Part shown: positions 33,010 to 40,896 of the stretch, one piece after another
Numbering within the stretch: position 1 is the stretch's first letter
How the letters are laid out: each line of letters starts with the position of its first letter
Origin: Falsiroseomonas ponticola
GTDB taxonomy: Bacteria > Pseudomonadota > Alphaproteobacteria > Acetobacterales > Acetobacteraceae
DNA: 64,000 nucleotides
NCBI RefSeq assembly: GCF_016805305.1
Contig: NZ_JAERQN010000008.1
Span: forward strand, 186,001-250,000
Direction: 5' to 3'
Position numbers and translations under genes: made by a program
Notes under the pieces: generated by a model
Database searches by the model: none
What the model saw: the letters and a program-made list of their open reading frames with translations, nothing else
Told to the model about the DNA's origin: nothing

Positions 33010-33819
33010 TCAGACGGCGCTGAGGTTGCGCTCCTTCAGCAGGGGCAGGACCTCTTCCGGGTCCCTGGCCCACCAGACCTTGGAGAGGATCTCGACCTCC
33101 GCGTAGTTGCCGCTGTAGCCGGCCTCCACGACCATGGCGCGGATGGCGGGGATGTCGATCACGCCCTCGCCGGGGATGCCGCGGTCGAAGACCAGGTCGG
33201 TGGTCGGCGCCTTCCAGTCGCAGACATGGAAGGCGGCGATGCGGCTGCCGGCGCGGGCGACCTGGCGCGCCAGGTCGGGGTCCCACCAGACATGATAGAC
33301 ATCGAGCGCGACGCCCGTGCCCTCGCCCAATTCGTCGCAGAGGTCGAGCGCCTGGCCGAGGGTGGAGAGCACGCTGCGATCGGCGCAGGTCATGGGGTGC
33401 AGCGGCTCCAGCGCGATGGTGACGCCGGCGGCGCGGGCATCGGCCATGATGGCGTGCAGCCCATCCCGCACCTGGGCGCGGGCGCCGGGCAGGTCCTTCG
33501 ATCCCGGCGGCAGGCCGCCGCAGACCATGACGAGGCAGCGCGCGCCGAGCGCGTGTGCTTCGGCGATGGCGCGGCGGTTGTCCTCGATGGCGGCGGCGCG
33601 GCCGGCGGCATCGGCGGCGGGGAACATGCCGCCGCGGCAGAGGCCCGTGACCGTCAGGCCCGCATCGCGGATCTGGCGCGCGGCGGCCTCCACGCCCATG
33701 GCGTGCAGCACGTCACGCCAGGGGGCGATGCCGGGGATGCCGTGGCGGGCGCAGCCCTCGATGCAGTCGGCGAGGCCCCATTTCTCCTTCACCGTGACGG
33801 TGTTGAGCGAGAGTTCCAT
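33010..33819 (-). CDS. Sugar phosphate isomerase/epimerase (TIM barrel)
   Basis: 269 aa, xylose-isomerase-like fold. Start at the ATG at 33819, overlapping the DUF993 stop (ATGA). Barrel features: NTVTVKEKWGLADCIEGC, GLTVTGLCRGGMFP, ITIALEPLHPM (metal-binding Glu), VALDVYHVWWDPD, IAAFHVCDWK and RGIPGEGVIDIPAI. It belongs to a conserved trio with a DUF993 aldolase-like protein and a Gfo/Idh/MocA oxidoreductase, a set I associate with degradation of an unusual sugar or sugar acid. Confidence 0.88.
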   Translation of the reverse strand: MELSLNTVTVKEKWGLADCIEGCARHGIPGIAPWRDVLHAMGVEAAARQIRDAGLTVTGLCRGGMFPAADAAGRAAAIEDNRRAIAEAHALGARCLVMVCGGLPPGSKDLPGARAQVRDGLHAIMADARAAGVTIALEPLHPMTCADRSVLSTLGQALDLCDELGEGTGVALDVYHVWWDPDLARQVARAGSRIAAFHVCDWKAPTTDLVFDRGIPGEGVIDIPAIRAMVVEAGYSGNYAEVEILSKVWWARDPEEVLPLLKERNLSAV

Positions 33820-34979
33820 CACGCGACACCGTGCAGGGCGAGCAGCGTGCGCATGCGGGCAGCCGCCATTTCCGGGTCCCGCAGCAGGCCGGCCTTGTCG
33901 GCCAGGCGGAAGAGTTCGGAGAAATGGCGGATGGAGCGCGTGGATTGCTGGCCGCCGACCATGACGAAATGGTCCTGGTGGCCGTTCAGCCAGGCCATGA
34001 AGACGACGCCCGTCTTGTAGAAGCGTGTCGGTGCCTTGAAGATGTGGCGCGACAGCGGGACGGTCGGCGCCAGGATGTCGTGGAAGGTGGCGAGGTCGTT
34101 GCGGGACAGGGAGGCCAGCGCGCCGCCGACCGCGGGGGCGATAGGGTCGAAGATGCCGAGCAGCGCGTCGGAATAGCCCTGGTCATCGCCCGCGATGAGT
34201 TCGGCGTAGTTGAAGTCGTCGCCGGTGTACATGCGCACGCCCTTGGGGAGGCGGCGGCGCATGGTGATCTCCTTCCTGTCGTCCAGGAGCGAGATCTTCA
34301 CGCCATCGACCTTGTCGGCATGGGCGTGGATGACGGCGAGCGCCGTCTCCATCGCCTGCATGTGGTCGTGGTTGCCCCAATAGCCTTCGAGGGCGGGGTC
34401 GAACATCTCCCCCAGCCAATGGATGATGACGGGCTGCCGGACCTGCGACAGCACGCGGGCATAGACGCGTTCATAGTCGGCGGGGGACTTCGCGGCCTTG
34501 GCCAGCGCGCGAGACGCCATGAGGATGATGCGGCCGCCCATGGCCTCCACCGCCTCGCATTGTTCCTCATAGGCGCGGATGACGTCGTCCACCGTGACGT
34601 CGGGGCCGGGGGCGAGGTGGTCGGTGCCGGCGCCACTCGCCATCACCGCGCCCGGCACATCCTTCATCGCGTCGAGCGAGCGGCGGATGAGTTCCTGCGC
34701 GGCGACCCAGTCCAGGCCCATGCCGCGCTGGGCGGTGTCCATCGCCTCCGCCACGCCGAGGCCGAGCGACCAGAGATGCTTGCGGAAGGCGATGGTGCGG
34801 TCCCAGTCGATCTTGGCGTCGAGCCAGGGGTCCTGCTCCGCGCGCGTATCGGCGACGACATGCGCGGCGGCGAGGGCCACGCGCGGGAAGGGCGGCGTGG
34901 CCTTGGGGAAATCGCGCGGGGCGCTGAGGGTGAAGGGGCTCAGGCCGCCCTTCTCATCGGGAAGCGTTATGGTCGGCAT
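33819..34979 (-). CDS. DUF993 family protein (dihydrodipicolinate synthase-like TIM barrel)
   Basis: 386 aa from the ATG at 34979 (PTITLPDEKGGLSPFTL). DUF993 proteins are predicted class I aldolases. Visible here: MASGAGTDHLAPG, QPVIIHWLGEMFDPALEGYWG, and a candidate Schiff-base lysine in VDGVKISLLDDR, then GDDFNYAELIAGD. It lies 4 bp downstream of the Gfo/Idh/MocA gene. Reaction unknown; the trio with oxidoreductase and isomerase suggests oxidation, isomerisation and retro-aldol cleavage of a sugar derivative. Confidence 0.87.
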   Translation of the reverse strand: MPTITLPDEKGGLSPFTLSAPRDFPKATPPFPRVALAAAHVVADTRAEQDPWLDAKIDWDRTIAFRKHLWSLGLGVAEAMDTAQRGMGLDWVAAQELIRRSLDAMKDVPGAVMASGAGTDHLAPGPDVTVDDVIRAYEEQCEAVEAMGGRIILMASRALAKAAKSPADYERVYARVLSQVRQPVIIHWLGEMFDPALEGYWGNHDHMQAMETALAVIHAHADKVDGVKISLLDDRKEITMRRRLPKGVRMYTGDDFNYAELIAGDDQGYSDALLGIFDPIAPAVGGALASLSRNDLATFHDILAPTVPLSRHIFKAPTRFYKTGVVFMAWLNGHQDHFVMVGGQQSTRSIRHFSELFRLADKAGLLRDPEMAAARMRTLLALHGVA

Positions 34980-34983
34980 GGTC

Positions 34984-36138
34984 TCAGACCTCCAGCTTCG
35001 GCAGGTCGATCCAGCGGCGTTCGGCCCAGGATTGCAGCCCGGCTTCCGCCAGCTGCACGCCCTTGGCGCCGGCCAGCAGATCCCAGGGATAGGTCGCGAC
35101 CTCGCCCGCCAGGTACTTGAAGAACAGCTCCCACTGCACGCGGAAGCCATTGGGATAGGGCTCGACGTCGGGGACTTCCTGCCAGCCCTCGTAGAAATTG
35201 ATGGGCTGCGGGATGTCGGGGTTCCAGACGGGCTTCGGCGTGTTCACGCGGCTCTGCGTCCAGCACTTCTGCAACCCGGCCACGGCGGAGCCATGCGTGC
35301 CATCGACCTGGAAGGTCACGAGGTCGTCGCGGCGCACGCGCGTCACCCAGCTGGAATTGATGTGCGCGACGACGCCGCCGGCAAGCTGGAAGGTGGCGTA
35401 GGCGGCATCGTCGGTGTCGGCGGTATAGGGCTTGCCGCTTTCGTCGATGCGCGTCGGGATATGCGTGGCGCCGAGGCAGGAGACGGCCTCGACCTCACCG
35501 AAGAGGTTGTCCAGCACGTAGCGCCAGTGGCAGAGCATGTCGAGGATGATGCCGCCGCCCTCGGCCTTCTTGTAGTTCCAGGAGGGGCGCTGCGTGGGCT
35601 GGAGGTCACCCTCGAACACCCAATAGCCGAACTCGCCCTTCACGGAGCAGATGCGGCCGAGGAAGCCGCTGTCGATCACCATCTTCAGCTTGCGCAGGCC
35701 CGGCAGGAACAGCTTGTCCTGCACCACGCCGGCCTTGATGCCCTTCGCCTTCGCCAAGCGCGCGACGGCCATGGCGTCGGCCAAATTGTCCGCGGTCGGC
35801 TTCTCGCAATAGATGTCCTTGCCGGCCTCGATCGCGCGGGTCAGCAGGCCGGCGCGCAACTGCGTGGTGGCGGCATCGAAGAACAGCGTGTCGTTCGGAT
35901 CAGCCAGGCAGGCATCGATGTCGGTCGAGACGCGGCTGATGCCATGGGCCTTCGCCAGGGCTTCGAGCTTCTCCTTGTTGCGGCCGACCAGGATCGGGTC
36001 GGGCATCACGCGGTCACCGTTCTTCAGCATCACGCCGCCATCTTTCCGGATGGCCGCGATGGAACGGATGAGGTGCTGGTTCATGCCCATGCGTCCGGTG
36101 ACGCCGTTCATGATCATGCCGATGCGGCGTTCCGCCAT
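34984..36138 (-). CDS. Gfo/Idh/MocA family oxidoreductase
   Basis: 384 aa NAD(P)-dependent dehydrogenase. N-terminal Rossmann part (AERRIGMIMNGVTGRMGMNQHL, then FFDAATTQLRAGLLTRAIEAGKDIYCEKP with the EKP catalytic-lysine motif). The C-terminal half has GGGIILDMLCHWRYVLD, where Asp and His are the usual catalytic pair of the family. It sits between the DapA-like gene (14 bp upstream) and DUF993 (4 bp downstream). It probably oxidises a hydroxyl of the pathway's sugar substrate. Confidence 0.9.
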   Translation of the reverse strand: MAERRIGMIMNGVTGRMGMNQHLIRSIAAIRKDGGVMLKNGDRVMPDPILVGRNKEKLEALAKAHGISRVSTDIDACLADPNDTLFFDAATTQLRAGLLTRAIEAGKDIYCEKPTADNLADAMAVARLAKAKGIKAGVVQDKLFLPGLRKLKMVIDSGFLGRICSVKGEFGYWVFEGDLQPTQRPSWNYKKAEGGGIILDMLCHWRYVLDNLFGEVEAVSCLGATHIPTRIDESGKPYTADTDDAAYATFQLAGGVVAHINSSWVTRVRRDDLVTFQVDGTHGSAVAGLQKCWTQSRVNTPKPVWNPDIPQPINFYEGWQEVPDVEPYPNGFRVQWELFFKYLAGEVATYPWDLLAGAKGVQLAEAGLQSWAERRWIDLPKLEV

Positions 36139-36152
36139 GGTCGTCGGTTCCT

Positions 36153-37208
36153 TCAGGAGAGCCAGGTGTTGAGGTTGGCGCGGACGAAATCGTCGTCCGT
36201 CAGTTCGGGGTAGCGCAGTGCGGCGGCGGAGATGAGTTCCGCCTGGCCGGGCGAGAGATCCTCATGCGGGTCGAGGCACCAGATGCCCTCCAGCAGGCCC
36301 TGGCGGCGCAGCACCTCATGGCAGCCGGGGATGCAGCCGGCGAAGGCATTGGCGGTGTCGAAGATCGCGGCGTTCATCTCCGTCACCTGCGCGTCCTTCG
36401 CGAGCAAGGCGGCGGGGATGGGGCCGCCGGCCGCCGCGGCGCATTCCTGCTGCAGGCGCACCGCCGCCTGGGTCCAGACCGACCAATGGCCGAGCAGCCC
36501 GCCGACCACGCGCAGCGGCGCCTCGCAGCCCGTGACGCGCAGCGCGAAGGGCGTCAGCAGATCGCCGACGATGTGGTCGTCATTGCCGGTGTAGAGCGCG
36601 ATGCGCGAAGCGGCGCCAGCTTCCAGCACGCCGCGCAGCACATCCAGCGTGGCGTAGCGGTTGAAGGGCGCCATCTTGATGGCGATGACGTTCTCGATCA
36701 GGGCGAAGCGCTTCCAGAAGGAGGCGCCGAGCGGCACGCCGCCGACGGCGGGCTGCAGGTAGAAGCCGAAGATCGGCATCTCCTCCGCGACGGTGCGGCA
36801 ATGCGCGATGATCTCGTCCTCGCTGGCGCCCTTGAAGGCGGCGAGGCCGAGCAGGACCGCGTGGTAGCCGAGGCCGCGGGCGATCCGCGCCTCCCTCACC
36901 GCCTGCTCCGTGCGGCCGATGGCGCCGGCCACCAGCACGGGCTGGGACTGCACTTCCGCCGCGGCCTCGGCCGCGATGGTCAGCACGGGCTCGTAGAGGC
37001 CGACATCGCGGATGGCGAATTGCGTGGTGTGGACGCCGACGGCGAGGCCGCCGGAGCCCGCGGCCAGGTAGTAGCGGGACAGCGCCTTCTGGCGGCGCGG
37101 GTCCATCTCCCGCTTCGCGTTCAGCGCCAGCGGATGGGCGGGGATGGCGCAGCCCGCGCGCAGCCGATCCACCATGCCTGCCGGCCAGTCCTGCCACCGC
37201 AGTCCCAC
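36153..37208 (-). CDS. DapA-like aldolase / dihydrodipicolinate synthase family protein
   Basis: 351 aa class I aldolase fold. Start chosen at a GTG at 37208 (GLRWQDWPAGMVDRL) because GGGAGGGG lies just upstream; an ATG at 37175 is possible. The Schiff-base lysine is in VIAIKMAPFNRYATL, and a proton-shuttle tyrosine candidate is in FGFYLQPAVGG. It lies after the TetR gene with a palindromic operator between (37224-37241), so it can be the first gene of a regulated transcript running to DUF2585. Pyruvate-forming retro-aldol or dehydration is the likely chemistry. Confidence 0.85.
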   Translation of the reverse strand: MGLRWQDWPAGMVDRLRAGCAIPAHPLALNAKREMDPRRQKALSRYYLAAGSGGLAVGVHTTQFAIRDVGLYEPVLTIAAEAAAEVQSQPVLVAGAIGRTEQAVREARIARGLGYHAVLLGLAAFKGASEDEIIAHCRTVAEEMPIFGFYLQPAVGGVPLGASFWKRFALIENVIAIKMAPFNRYATLDVLRGVLEAGAASRIALYTGNDDHIVGDLLTPFALRVTGCEAPLRVVGGLLGHWSVWTQAAVRLQQECAAAAGGPIPAALLAKDAQVTEMNAAIFDTANAFAGCIPGCHEVLRRQGLLEGIWCLDPHEDLSPGQAELISAAALRYPELTDDDFVRANLNTWLS

Positions 37209-37223
37209 GCCCGTCCCCTCCCA

Positions 37224-37241
37224 GGTAACTGGGTGGTTACT
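37224..37241. promoter_or_regulatory. Palindromic operator upstream of the DapA-like gene
   Basis: GGTAACTGGGTGGTTACT, i.e. GGTAAC-N6-GTTACT, with the same half-sites and spacing as the element at 27635-27652. It lies 16 bp from the GTG start and 23 bp after the TetR stop, next to the ribosome-binding site. Likely the binding site of that TetR protein; binding here would block an internal promoter or early elongation. Confidence 0.65.
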
Positions 37242-37263
37242 TACCGGCGGGATGGCGCCGCGG

Positions 37264-37905
37264 TCAAGGCCGCAGGAAGCCCAGCACCACTTCCGAGATA
37301 TGCGCCTCCCGCGCCGCGATGGCGGCTTCGGTGTCGAGCGGCGTGTGGAAGATGGTGGAGAGGGTGTGGCGGTTCGCCACGTAGAAGTGACCGAGGCCGA
37401 GGATGGAGATGTAGAGCTGCATCGCATCGACGCCGGCGCGGAACACGCCTTCCCGCGCGCCGCGCTCCAGCACGGCTTTCAGCGCCTCCAGCATGGGCGA
37501 ATAGAGCGCGGGCACATCCTCCGACCGCCTGAGGTAGGCGGCGCGGTGCAAATTCTCCTGGTTCAGCAGGGCGACGAATTCGGGGTGGCGGCTGGTGTAG
37601 CGGAGGTTGAAGGCAACGAGGCGCGTCATGGCCTCGGCCGGCGGCAGGCTGGCGACGTCGAGCTGCCGCTCCTCCTCCCGCTTCGCGGCATAGGCGCCTT
37701 CCAGCACCACCAGCCACAGCTCCTCCTTGCTGCCGAAATGGGCGTAGAGCATGCGCTTGTTGGCGCCGGCGCGGGCCGCGATCTCATCCACGCGCGATCC
37801 CGCCAGGCCCTTTTCCGCGAATTCCACCAGGGCGGCGTCGAGGATGCGCTGGCGGGTCGCGGTGGCCCGCGCCGAGAGGGGTGCGCGGGGGCTAGAAGCG
37901 ACCAT
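37264..37905 (-). CDS. TetR-family transcriptional regulator
   Basis: 213 aa. The helix-turn-helix lies at residues about 33-55 (FAEKGLAGSRVDEIAARAGANKRMLYAHF in outline), with the family's GSKEELW segment after it. The C-terminal ligand domain has YTSRHPEFVALLNQENLHRA. It sits inside the catabolic operon, overlapping the upstream epimerase gene by 14 bp. Two identical-format palindromes (27635, 37224) make it the likely controller of both the catabolic genes and tctCBA. The inducer is probably a pathway intermediate. Confidence 0.9.
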   Translation of the reverse strand: MVASSPRAPLSARATATRQRILDAALVEFAEKGLAGSRVDEIAARAGANKRMLYAHFGSKEELWLVVLEGAYAAKREEERQLDVASLPPAEAMTRLVAFNLRYTSRHPEFVALLNQENLHRAAYLRRSEDVPALYSPMLEALKAVLERGAREGVFRAGVDAMQLYISILGLGHFYVANRHTLSTIFHTPLDTEAAIAAREAHISEVVLGFLRP

Positions 37906-38917
37906 CCCGGACCTCGAATTTGGTGGCCTTGCCCAGCGCGCGGCCGCCCGCCGCCACCCAATCCGCGACCCAGTCGATCAGCGTCAGCAGGGGCACGGTC
38001 GGATAGCCGAAACTGGCGAAGGCGCGGGCGGCGTTGGAGAGGAGCGCGGTGGGGGCTTCCTCCCCGGCAAACTCCGGCGTCCGGTCCATGCGGGCCCCGA
38101 GCTGCTGCGCCAGCCAGCGGATGGAGACGGTCTCCGGCCCCGTCACGTTGAGGATGGGGCAGGCGGCGTCGGAGCGGGCGAGCGCGCGCAGCGTCCAGGC
38201 ATTGGCATCGCCCTGCCAGATGACATTCGCGTGACCCATGGCGAGCGGCACCGGCGTGCCGTGCCAGACCTTCGTCGCGATGTCGTGGATCACGCCGTAG
38301 CGGCAATCGATGGCGTAGTTCAGCCGGATGCCGAAGCAGGGCGTGCCGCGGGTGGCGGCCGCGTGCTGGAAGGCGCGTTCGCGGCCGAGGCAGCTGGCCG
38401 CGTAATCGCCGATGGGCGATGGCGCCGCATCCTCATCCGGCGCCGGCCCGTTCACCGGCCACATCGGCAGGACATTGCCCGTGGAGAAGAAGACGATGCG
38501 GGACGTCGCCCAGCGCGCCGCGACGCGGGCGGGAAGCTGGACATTCATGGCCCAGGTCAGCGCCTCGTTCCCCGTGCTGCCGAACTTCCGGGCGGCCATG
38601 AAGATGACGTTGGGGGCATCAGGCAGCGCGGCCAGCGCGGCATCATCCAGCAGCTCGGCCGTCAGGCATTCGATGCCCCAGGATTCCATGCGCTCCCGCA
38701 GGCCGGGCTCGGACCAGCGCGCCACGGCGATGACGCGCCGCGCGGGGTCGGCGCGCTTCGCCAGGCGGCAGAGGGTCGGGCCCATCTTGCCGGCGGCGCC
38801 GAGCACCAGGATGTCGCCCGGGACCTTGGCGAGATCCGCCACCAGCGCGGGGTCCGGGCGGGACATCACGTCTTCCAGCATCGCCTCGTCGGTGATGCGC
38901 GCCGGCCAATCGCCCAT
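37892..38917 (-). CDS. NAD-dependent epimerase/dehydratase family protein
   Basis: 341 aa extended SDR. Start at the ATG at 38917 with GGGAGGGG upstream. The Rossmann glycine motif is ILVLGAAGKMGPTL. The region around FFSTGNVLPM and GDYAASCLGRERAF replaces the usual YxxxK by YAASCLGRE, so the catalytic lysine is not clear. It ends inside the TetR start. It opens the minus-strand catabolic operon and diverges from the SMP-30 gene across a 76-bp gap that must carry both promoters. Confidence 0.83.
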   Translation of the reverse strand: MGDWPARITDEAMLEDVMSRPDPALVADLAKVPGDILVLGAAGKMGPTLCRLAKRADPARRVIAVARWSEPGLRERMESWGIECLTAELLDDAALAALPDAPNVIFMAARKFGSTGNEALTWAMNVQLPARVAARWATSRIVFFSTGNVLPMWPVNGPAPDEDAAPSPIGDYAASCLGRERAFQHAAATRGTPCFGIRLNYAIDCRYGVIHDIATKVWHGTPVPLAMGHANVIWQGDANAWTLRALARSDAACPILNVTGPETVSIRWLAQQLGARMDRTPEFAGEEAPTALLSNAARAFASFGYPTVPLLTLIDWVADWVAAGGRALGKATKFEVRDGRF

Positions 38918-38993
38918 GTTCCCCTCCCGCCCCAATCGCGCCAGCATGGGGGGGAGGAAGCCCGGCGCCAAGATGCCGAGAGGAGACGCCCCG

Positions 38994-39935
38994 ATGAGCT
39001 GGCAGGAAAGCCTGCGCTACCCCGACCCGAGCGTTCGGTCGCTCGATCCCGCCTTCAACCGGCTGCGCCTGCCGCTGGCGAGCGTGGAGCGGCTGTGGAC
39101 TGGCAGCCGATGGGGCGAGGGGCCGGTCTGGATCGGCGACCAGCGCTGCCTGCTGTGGTCGGACATCCCGAACAACCGCGTGCTGCGGTGGGAGGAGGAG
39201 ACGGGCGCCGTCTCGGTCTTCCGCAAGCCGTCGAACAACGCGAACGGACACACGCGGGACCGGCAGGGGCGGATCGTCGCCTGCGAGCATCTCGGCCGCC
39301 GCGTGGTGCGGCATGAGTATGACGGCAGCATCACCGTCATCGCCGACAGCTACCAGGGCAAGCGGCTGAACAGCCCGAACGACGTGGTGGTGAAGTCCGA
39401 TGGCAGCATCTGGTTCACCGACCCGCCCTTCGGCATCGGCGGCTTCTACGAGGGTGAGAAGTTCACGCCGGAGCATCCGCACACCAATGTCTATCGCGTG
39501 GATGGGCAGACCGGGGCGATCAGCTGCGTCTGCGACGATGTGGACCATCCGAACGGGTTGGCCTTCAGCCCGGATGAGAGCGTGCTCTATGTCGTGGAGT
39601 CACGGTCGGAGCCGCGGAACATCTTGGCCTATGACGTCAACGGCGCGACGCTGTCGAACCGCCGCGTCTTCATCCGCACAGAGCCCGGCGAGACGCCGGA
39701 CGGCTTCCGCGTGGATGTGGAGGGCAATCTCTGGTGCGGCTGGGGCATGGGCGGGCCGGGGCTGGATGGGGTGAAGGTGTTCAACAGCGCCGGCGCGCCG
39801 ATCGGCTTCATCGACCTGCCGGAGCGCTGCGCGAATGTCTGCTTCGGCGGGCGGCACCGGAACCGGCTGTTCATGGCGGCGGCGCATTCGCTCTATTCGC
39901 TCTACGTCAACACCCAGGGCGTGGCGGGGGGCTGA
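38994..39935 (+). CDS. SMP-30/gluconolactonase family protein
   Basis: 313 aa six-bladed propeller lactonase. Metal-binding positions expected in the family are visible: Glu in SRWGEGPVW, Asn/Asp in NSPNDVVVKSDGSIWFTDPP, and Asn in DHPNGLAFSPDES. It hydrolyses sugar lactones such as those made by the Gfo/Idh/MocA dehydrogenase. Start at 38994 with GAGAGGAGACG upstream. The tctC-type gene follows after 4 bp. It is divergent from the catabolic operon and probably part of the same pathway. Confidence 0.9.
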   Translation: MSWQESLRYPDPSVRSLDPAFNRLRLPLASVERLWTGSRWGEGPVWIGDQRCLLWSDIPNNRVLRWEEETGAVSVFRKPSNNANGHTRDRQGRIVACEHLGRRVVRHEYDGSITVIADSYQGKRLNSPNDVVVKSDGSIWFTDPPFGIGGFYEGEKFTPEHPHTNVYRVDGQTGAISCVCDDVDHPNGLAFSPDESVLYVVESRSEPRNILAYDVNGATLSNRRVFIRTEPGETPDGFRVDVEGNLWCGWGMGGPGLDGVKVFNSAGAPIGFIDLPERCANVCFGGRHRNRLFMAAAHSLYSLYVNTQGVAGG

Positions 39936-39939
39936 GGCG

Positions 39940-40896
39940 ATGAAGCGTTTCCTCCTGGCCACGCTCGCGCTGTGCGCCCTGGCCCTTCCTGCGGTGGCAC
40001 AGCCGCAGGGCACGCCCATCCGGCTCGTCGTCGGCTTCCCGCCGGGGGGCGGGATCGACCTGCTGACGCGCGTGCTGGGCACGGAATTGCAGGCGCGGCT
40101 GAACCGGCCCGTGGTGGTGGAGAACCGCGCCGGCGCGGGCGGGAACCTGGCGGCGGAGATCGTGGCGCGGGCGCCCGCCGATGGCAGCGTGCTGGGCTCC
40201 ATCCCCGCGGGGCCGCTGGTCATCAACCGGCACATCTACCGGACCATGCCCTTCGACCCGCTCGCCGACTTCACGCCGATCAGCCGCTTCGCCGCCATCC
40301 CCGTCGTGATCCTGGCGGCCAACGACTTCCCGCCGCGCACCGTCGCGGAACTGGCGGATTGGCTGCGGGCCGGCAGGCCCGCGGCCTGCGGCACCCCTGG
40401 CGCGGGCACGACGCAGCACCTGGCGGACATGCTGCTGCTGCGGGCACTCGGCAACCTCGACTGCACCATCGTGCATTACCGCGGCACGGGCCCGGCGCTG
40501 CCGGACCTGCTGAATGGCCGCATCCAGGTCTATACTGACACGGTCGTCACCGGCCTGCCGCCGACGCGGGATGGGCGCGCGCGGGCGCTGGCCATCGCGT
40601 CGCGCACGCGATCCTCGCTGGCGCCCGACGTGCCCACAGTGGCGGAGACGATCCCGGGCTTCGAGGCCGAGACCTGGCTGGCGCTGATGGGGCCGAAGGG
40701 CATGGCGGAGGAGCTGGCCGCCCGGCTGGAAGCCGCCGCCATCGCCATCGCGCGCGATCCTGGCGTGGTGGCGAAGCTGCGGGAATTGGCGTCGGAGGCG
40801 GTGGGTTCGACGCGCGCCGAACTCGCGCAGACCATCCGCGACCAGGATGCGATGTGGGGGCCCGTAGCGCGGGCCGCCAACGTTACCGCGGACTGA
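39940..40896 (+). CDS. Tripartite tricarboxylate transporter binding protein (TctC/Bug family)
   Basis: 318 aa with a Sec-type signal (KRFLLATLALCALALPAVAQ). Bug motifs: PIRLVVGFPPGGGIDLLTRVLG and VVENRAGAGGNLAAEIVA. Two cysteines (ACGTPGAGT and LDCTIVH) may form a disulfide. It follows the lactonase by 4 bp and is convergent with, and overlaps by 14 bp, the PLP-enzyme gene. It lacks its own membrane subunits. Confidence 0.9.
   Translation: MKRFLLATLALCALALPAVAQPQGTPIRLVVGFPPGGGIDLLTRVLGTELQARLNRPVVVENRAGAGGNLAAEIVARAPADGSVLGSIPAGPLVINRHIYRTMPFDPLADFTPISRFAAIPVVILAANDFPPRTVAELADWLRAGRPAACGTPGAGTTQHLADMLLLRALGNLDCTIVHYRGTGPALPDLLNGRIQVYTDTVVTGLPPTRDGRARALAIASRTRSSLAPDVPTVAETIPGFEAETWLALMGPKGMAEELAARLEAAAIAIARDPGVVAKLRELASEAVGSTRAELAQTIRDQDAMWGPVARAANVTAD

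Noticed and set aside
40881..40886. Single GTTACC half-site near the end of the tctC-type gene at 39940
   Set aside because: No partner half-site at N6 spacing and it lies inside coding sequence, so not counted as a third operator.
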